A stretch of DNA of 16,510 nucleotides, from contig CAKQTF010000008.1 in NCBI GenBank assembly GCA_934276695.1, forward strand, positions 1 through 16,510, written 5' to 3'. Origin of the DNA: an uncultured Spirochaetales bacterium (GTDB lineage: Bacteria > Spirochaetota > Spirochaetia > Sphaerochaetales > Sphaerochaetaceae). Below, one piece after another: positions 14,147 through 16,510 of this stretch. How positions within the stretch are numbered: the stretch's first letter is position 1; each line of letters opens with the position of its first letter. Position numbers and translations under genes: made by a program. Below the pieces are notes generated by a model. That model saw nothing but the letters and a program-made list of their open reading frames with translations. It was not told where the DNA came from and did not search any database.

Positions 14147-15933
14147 TTCTCTTTTTCTTTCTTTATTATTGAGAGCCCGAGCTCATCAAGCTGCTTCTGC
14201 TCGACATATGAAGGAGAGTCGTCCATAGGGGAGAGCGCTGCTGTGTTCTTCGGGAATACGATGACTTCCTTGATTGACGACTGCCCGCATACAATCATGC
14301 ACAGTCTGTCGATTCCAGGAGCGATTCCTCCATGTGGTGGTGGGGAGAACCTGAATGCATCAAGCAGGAATCCGAATTTCTGCTCTGCAACATCATCAGG
14401 TATATTGCATATCCTGAATATCCTCTTCTGAAGTTCGATATCATGTATTCTTATGGATCCGCTTGCAAGCTCATAGCCATTGAGGACAAGGTCATACAGG
14501 TCTCCCTTGACTGAGCCTGGATCTGATTCAAGTGTGTCAAGGTACTCAACCTGCGGCATTGAGAACATATGGTGGGCTGCTTCCCAGTGTCCTTCATCCT
14601 CATTGTACTCGAAGAGAGGGAAGTCAATGATCCAGCAGAATTCATAACCTGGCTTTATGACTCCGAGATCCGCACCGAGCTTGCTTCTCACAGCACCAAG
14701 GCTGTTGCAGCACTTCTTCCAGTTATCATGTGCTACAAGAAGGATCACATCCCCATCCTTTGCCCCTGTCTTCTCAAGGACAAGGCTCTCCTTCCCCTGG
14801 AAGAACTTTGAGACACCGCCGGAGATTGTGCCATTCTCGGCCTTCATCCATGCAAGTCCATGTGCTCCATAGATCTTCGCAGCAGCTTCAAGCTCTGCAA
14901 GATACTTCCTTGTATAGTCATGGCCTTCCGTATGCGGTGCCACAAGATACTTCACATATCCGCCGTTTGCAAGTGTTTCGGTGAATGCATTGAATGTTGA
15001 TTCCTTTGCAAAGCCGGCAGCATCATGCATCTCGATTCCGAATCTGAGATCAGGCTTATCACAGCCATATGTGTTCATTGCATCATAATATGGGATTCTT
15101 CTGAAATGCGCAGGAAGCTCTGTGCTCAGCACCTTTCTGAATACCTCGCCGAACATATCCTCCATGAGTGCAAGCACATCATCCCGCTTCACAAAGCTCA
15201 TCTCTATATCCAGCTGTGTGAATTCAAGCTGCCTGTCTCCTCTTGGATCCTCATCCCTGTAGCATCTTGCAATCTGGAAGTACTTATCGAAGCCTGATAC
15301 CATCAGCAGCTGCTTATAAAGCTGCGGGGACTGCGGAAGCGCGAAGAACTTTCCGGGATAGATTCTTGATGGAACAAGGAAGTCCCTTGCGCCTTCAGGG
15401 GTTGATCTGATAAGGGTAGGGGTCTCTATCTCGTAGAAGTCAGTCTTATAGAAATATTCCCTGATTGCTTTGATGAGCTCATGGCGCATCCTTATCCTGT
15501 CCTGCATGCCCTTGCTTCTCAGATCAAGGAATCTGTATTTGAGCCTGAGGTCTTCCTTTGCATTTGACTCATCCTCAATCATGAACGGCAGTGTTGCAGA
15601 CTGGCTCAGGATCTCAATCCTCTCGGCCTTGACCTCTATTGCGCCTGTCTCCATGTCATCATTGATCATGTCGTCAGGCCTGCGGCGTACCAGACCCCTG
15701 ACTGCAATGCAGTATTCCAGCTTGAGCTCAGATGCTTTTCTCTGCAGCTCCTCACTGGCATCATCATCTACTACAACCTGTGTGATACCATAACGGTCAC
15801 GGAGGCTTATGAAGTGCAGGGCACCATGATTCCTGTCTCTATGTACCCATCCGTTGAGGACAACCGTCTTGCCTTCGTCTGCGGCTCTTAGCGCTCCGCA
15901 TGTGGCTGTCCTCTGCATGAAAGCTTCTTCCAT
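14143..15933 (-). CDS. aspS: Aspartyl-tRNA synthetase
   Basis: This 596-residue class II synthetase charges tRNA with aspartate in the cytoplasm. An N-terminal OB-fold anticodon-binding domain (about 1-110) is followed by the catalytic core with FALPQSPQLYKQLLMVSG (197-214), motif 2 CYRDEDPRGDRQLEFTQLDI (224-243) and motif 3 GGIAPGIDRL (535-544). A bacterial GAD-type insertion lies between motifs 2 and 3. AAGGAG nine bases upstream supports the ATG at 15933; a second ATG five codons later would give the more usual N-terminus, so the start could be either. H36 in the OB-fold occupies the position where non-discriminating enzymes have histidine and E. coli has leucine, so it may also charge tRNA-Asn. 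It is the first gene of a four-gene minus-strand operon. Confidence 0.97.
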   Translation of the reverse strand: MEEAFMQRTATCGALRAADEGKTVVLNGWVHRDRNHGALHFISLRDRYGITQVVVDDDASEELQRKASELKLEYCIAVRGLVRRRPDDMINDDMETGAIEVKAERIEILSQSATLPFMIEDESNAKEDLRLKYRFLDLRSKGMQDRIRMRHELIKAIREYFYKTDFYEIETPTLIRSTPEGARDFLVPSRIYPGKFFALPQSPQLYKQLLMVSGFDKYFQIARCYRDEDPRGDRQLEFTQLDIEMSFVKRDDVLALMEDMFGEVFRKVLSTELPAHFRRIPYYDAMNTYGCDKPDLRFGIEMHDAAGFAKESTFNAFTETLANGGYVKYLVAPHTEGHDYTRKYLAELEAAAKIYGAHGLAWMKAENGTISGGVSKFFQGKESLVLEKTGAKDGDVILLVAHDNWKKCCNSLGAVRSKLGADLGVIKPGYEFCWIIDFPLFEYNEDEGHWEAAHHMFSMPQVEYLDTLESDPGSVKGDLYDLVLNGYELASGSIRIHDIELQKRIFRICNIPDDVAEQKFGFLLDAFRFSPPPHGGIAPGIDRLCMIVCGQSSIKEVIVFPKNTAALSPMDDSPSYVEQKQLDELGLSIIKKEKEN

Positions 15934-15942
15934 CTCTAATCA

Positions 15943-15948
15943 CTCCTT
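15943..15948 (-). promoter_or_regulatory. Ribosome binding site of aspS
   Basis: AAGGAG on the minus strand sits nine bases before the ATG at 15933, favouring that start over the ATG five codons downstream. No convincing -35/-10 pair was found upstream of it; a CATAAT (minus strand, in the 15949-15966 area) lacks a good -35. Confidence 0.65.
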
Positions 15949-16023
15949 GGACTAGATTATGATATCATCAGATGGAAGAAATGACTACAGCTGGCAAACA
16001 GGCTGCATTATGGGATTAGAATG

Positions 16024-16049
16024 CCCGGATCCGCACTCCGGATGCCGGG
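16024..16049. terminator. GC-rich hairpin downstream of the DUF4097 gene (possible terminator)
   Basis: CCCGG-ATCCG (16024-16033) pairs with CGGAT-g-CCGGG (16039-16049) around a 5-base loop, giving a 10-bp stem with one bulged base. It lies 24 bp past the stop of the minus-strand DUF4097 gene and upstream of aspS, where a terminator would be expected. Neither side has a run of T, so a simple intrinsic terminator is not established; a regulatory hairpin or repeat element is possible. Confidence 0.45.
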
Positions 16050-16072
16050 ACAATGAAAGCCTGATGCTCTGA

Positions 16073-16510
16073 TCAGTAATATATAGACAGGTCTCCGCTT
16101 GTTGACTTAGCGTTTCCTGATATACTGCCTTTCCCTGATATAATGCCCGATGGCACTTCCTCATCATTTAGTGTCAGTTCTCCGGATAATGTGCTGAAAG
16201 CTATCCTGCCAGGCTCTTCAGCAAGATGTATTTCAGTGTCTCCGGATGTCTGTGAGACTGTGAATCCTGAAATATGATGCGGGTCAAGGTATATATCCCC
16301 GGATGCGGATTTCATGCTGATCTCTGAGCATTTTATCCCTATTGCCTCAATGTCTCCGCTTGCGCTGCTGATTGTAATGCGGTCTCCGTCTGTATCCATG
16401 ATGCTTATATCCCCTGATGCACTGGTCACTGAGACATTGTCTGCTGATGAATCATGTAGCTTCACATCCCCGGATGCCACTGATAGCTTGATGCTGCCGC
16501 CGAAGACTGA
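16073..16510 (-). CDS. DUF4097-type (putative adhesin family) beta-repeat protein, 5' partial
   Basis: The frame is open to the window edge, so the N-terminal part lies outside. The visible 145 residues are made of units of about 20 residues centred on S(A/T)SGD(I/L/V): at least seven SGD or SGE turns occur. Such repeats form right-handed beta-helix-like stacks in DUF4097 proteins, which are often annotated as putative adhesins though many sit beside regulators or membrane proteins and have no proven adhesive role. The final residues, STSGDLSIYY, close the last turn. No membrane segment is in the visible part. The hairpin at 16024-16049 lies just after its stop. The GTG near 16480 is internal and not a start. 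Family assignment rests on the repeat pattern. Confidence 0.78.
   Translation of the reverse strand, partial: SVFGGSIKLSVASGDVKLHDSSADNVSVTSASGDISIMDTDGDRITISSASGDIEAIGIKCSEISMKSASGDIYLDPHHISGFTVSQTSGDTEIHLAEEPGRIAFSTLSGELTLNDEEVPSGIISGKGSISGNAKSTSGDLSIYY

Noticed and set aside
14243..15793. Several open frames on the plus strand across aspS
   Set aside because: They are antisense shadows of a highly conserved gene, with no ribosome binding sites or recognisable products.

Overview
The window joins two unlike stretches of DNA. Bases 1 to about 8330 are AT-rich (sampled lines are about 30% G+C) and hold a five-gene defence cassette. Bases from about 8334 to the end are near 50% G+C and hold ordinary chromosomal genes. 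The gene set (split transketolase, DUF6062-type protein, LUD protein, BaiN/HI0933-type flavoprotein, DUF4097 protein) suggests an anaerobic, perhaps gut-associated bacterium such as a Sphaerochaeta-like spirochaete or a clostridial Firmicute. That placement is a guess from gene content; there is no rRNA or marker in the window that settles it.

Left half, plus strand: a Z1-domain ATPase whose 5' end lies outside the window, a DUF4420-type PD-(D/E)XK nuclease, and an AIPR-family protein. The three genes overlap end to start and are probably co-transcribed and translationally coupled. This trio is the core of MZA-type (MutL, Z1, DUF4420, AIPR) anti-phage systems; the GHKL/MutL partner, if present, would lie upstream of base 1. 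Left half, minus strand, converging on the trio with only 5 bp between stop codons: an MvaI/BcnI-family restriction endonuclease with a long extra N-terminal region, then a Dcm-like C5-cytosine methyltransferase. The methyltransferase carries an N-terminal ribbon-helix-helix domain. It has its own near-consensus promoter, and a GGTAC-N6-GTACC palindrome lies on the predicted transcription start, which suggests that the enzyme represses itself. The target-recognition region resembles E. coli Dcm and MvaI cuts CCWGG, so CCWGG is the likely specificity.

Right half, plus strand operon (8334-12088): class II aldolase, transketolase N- and C-terminal subunits, a DUF6062-like protein with two CxxC...CxxH repeats, and a LUD-domain protein. 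Minus strand operon (15933 to 12024): aspS, an HI0933/BaiN-type flavoprotein, an OsmC-family protein, and an unrecognised 186-residue protein whose tail overlaps the LUD gene antisense by 65 bp. Genes in both operons are packed with 1-4 nt spacing or ATGA/TTGA overlaps. At the right edge a DUF4097-type beta-repeat protein on the minus strand runs out of the window. I found no rRNA, tRNA, CRISPR array, insertion sequence, integrase or phage gene.
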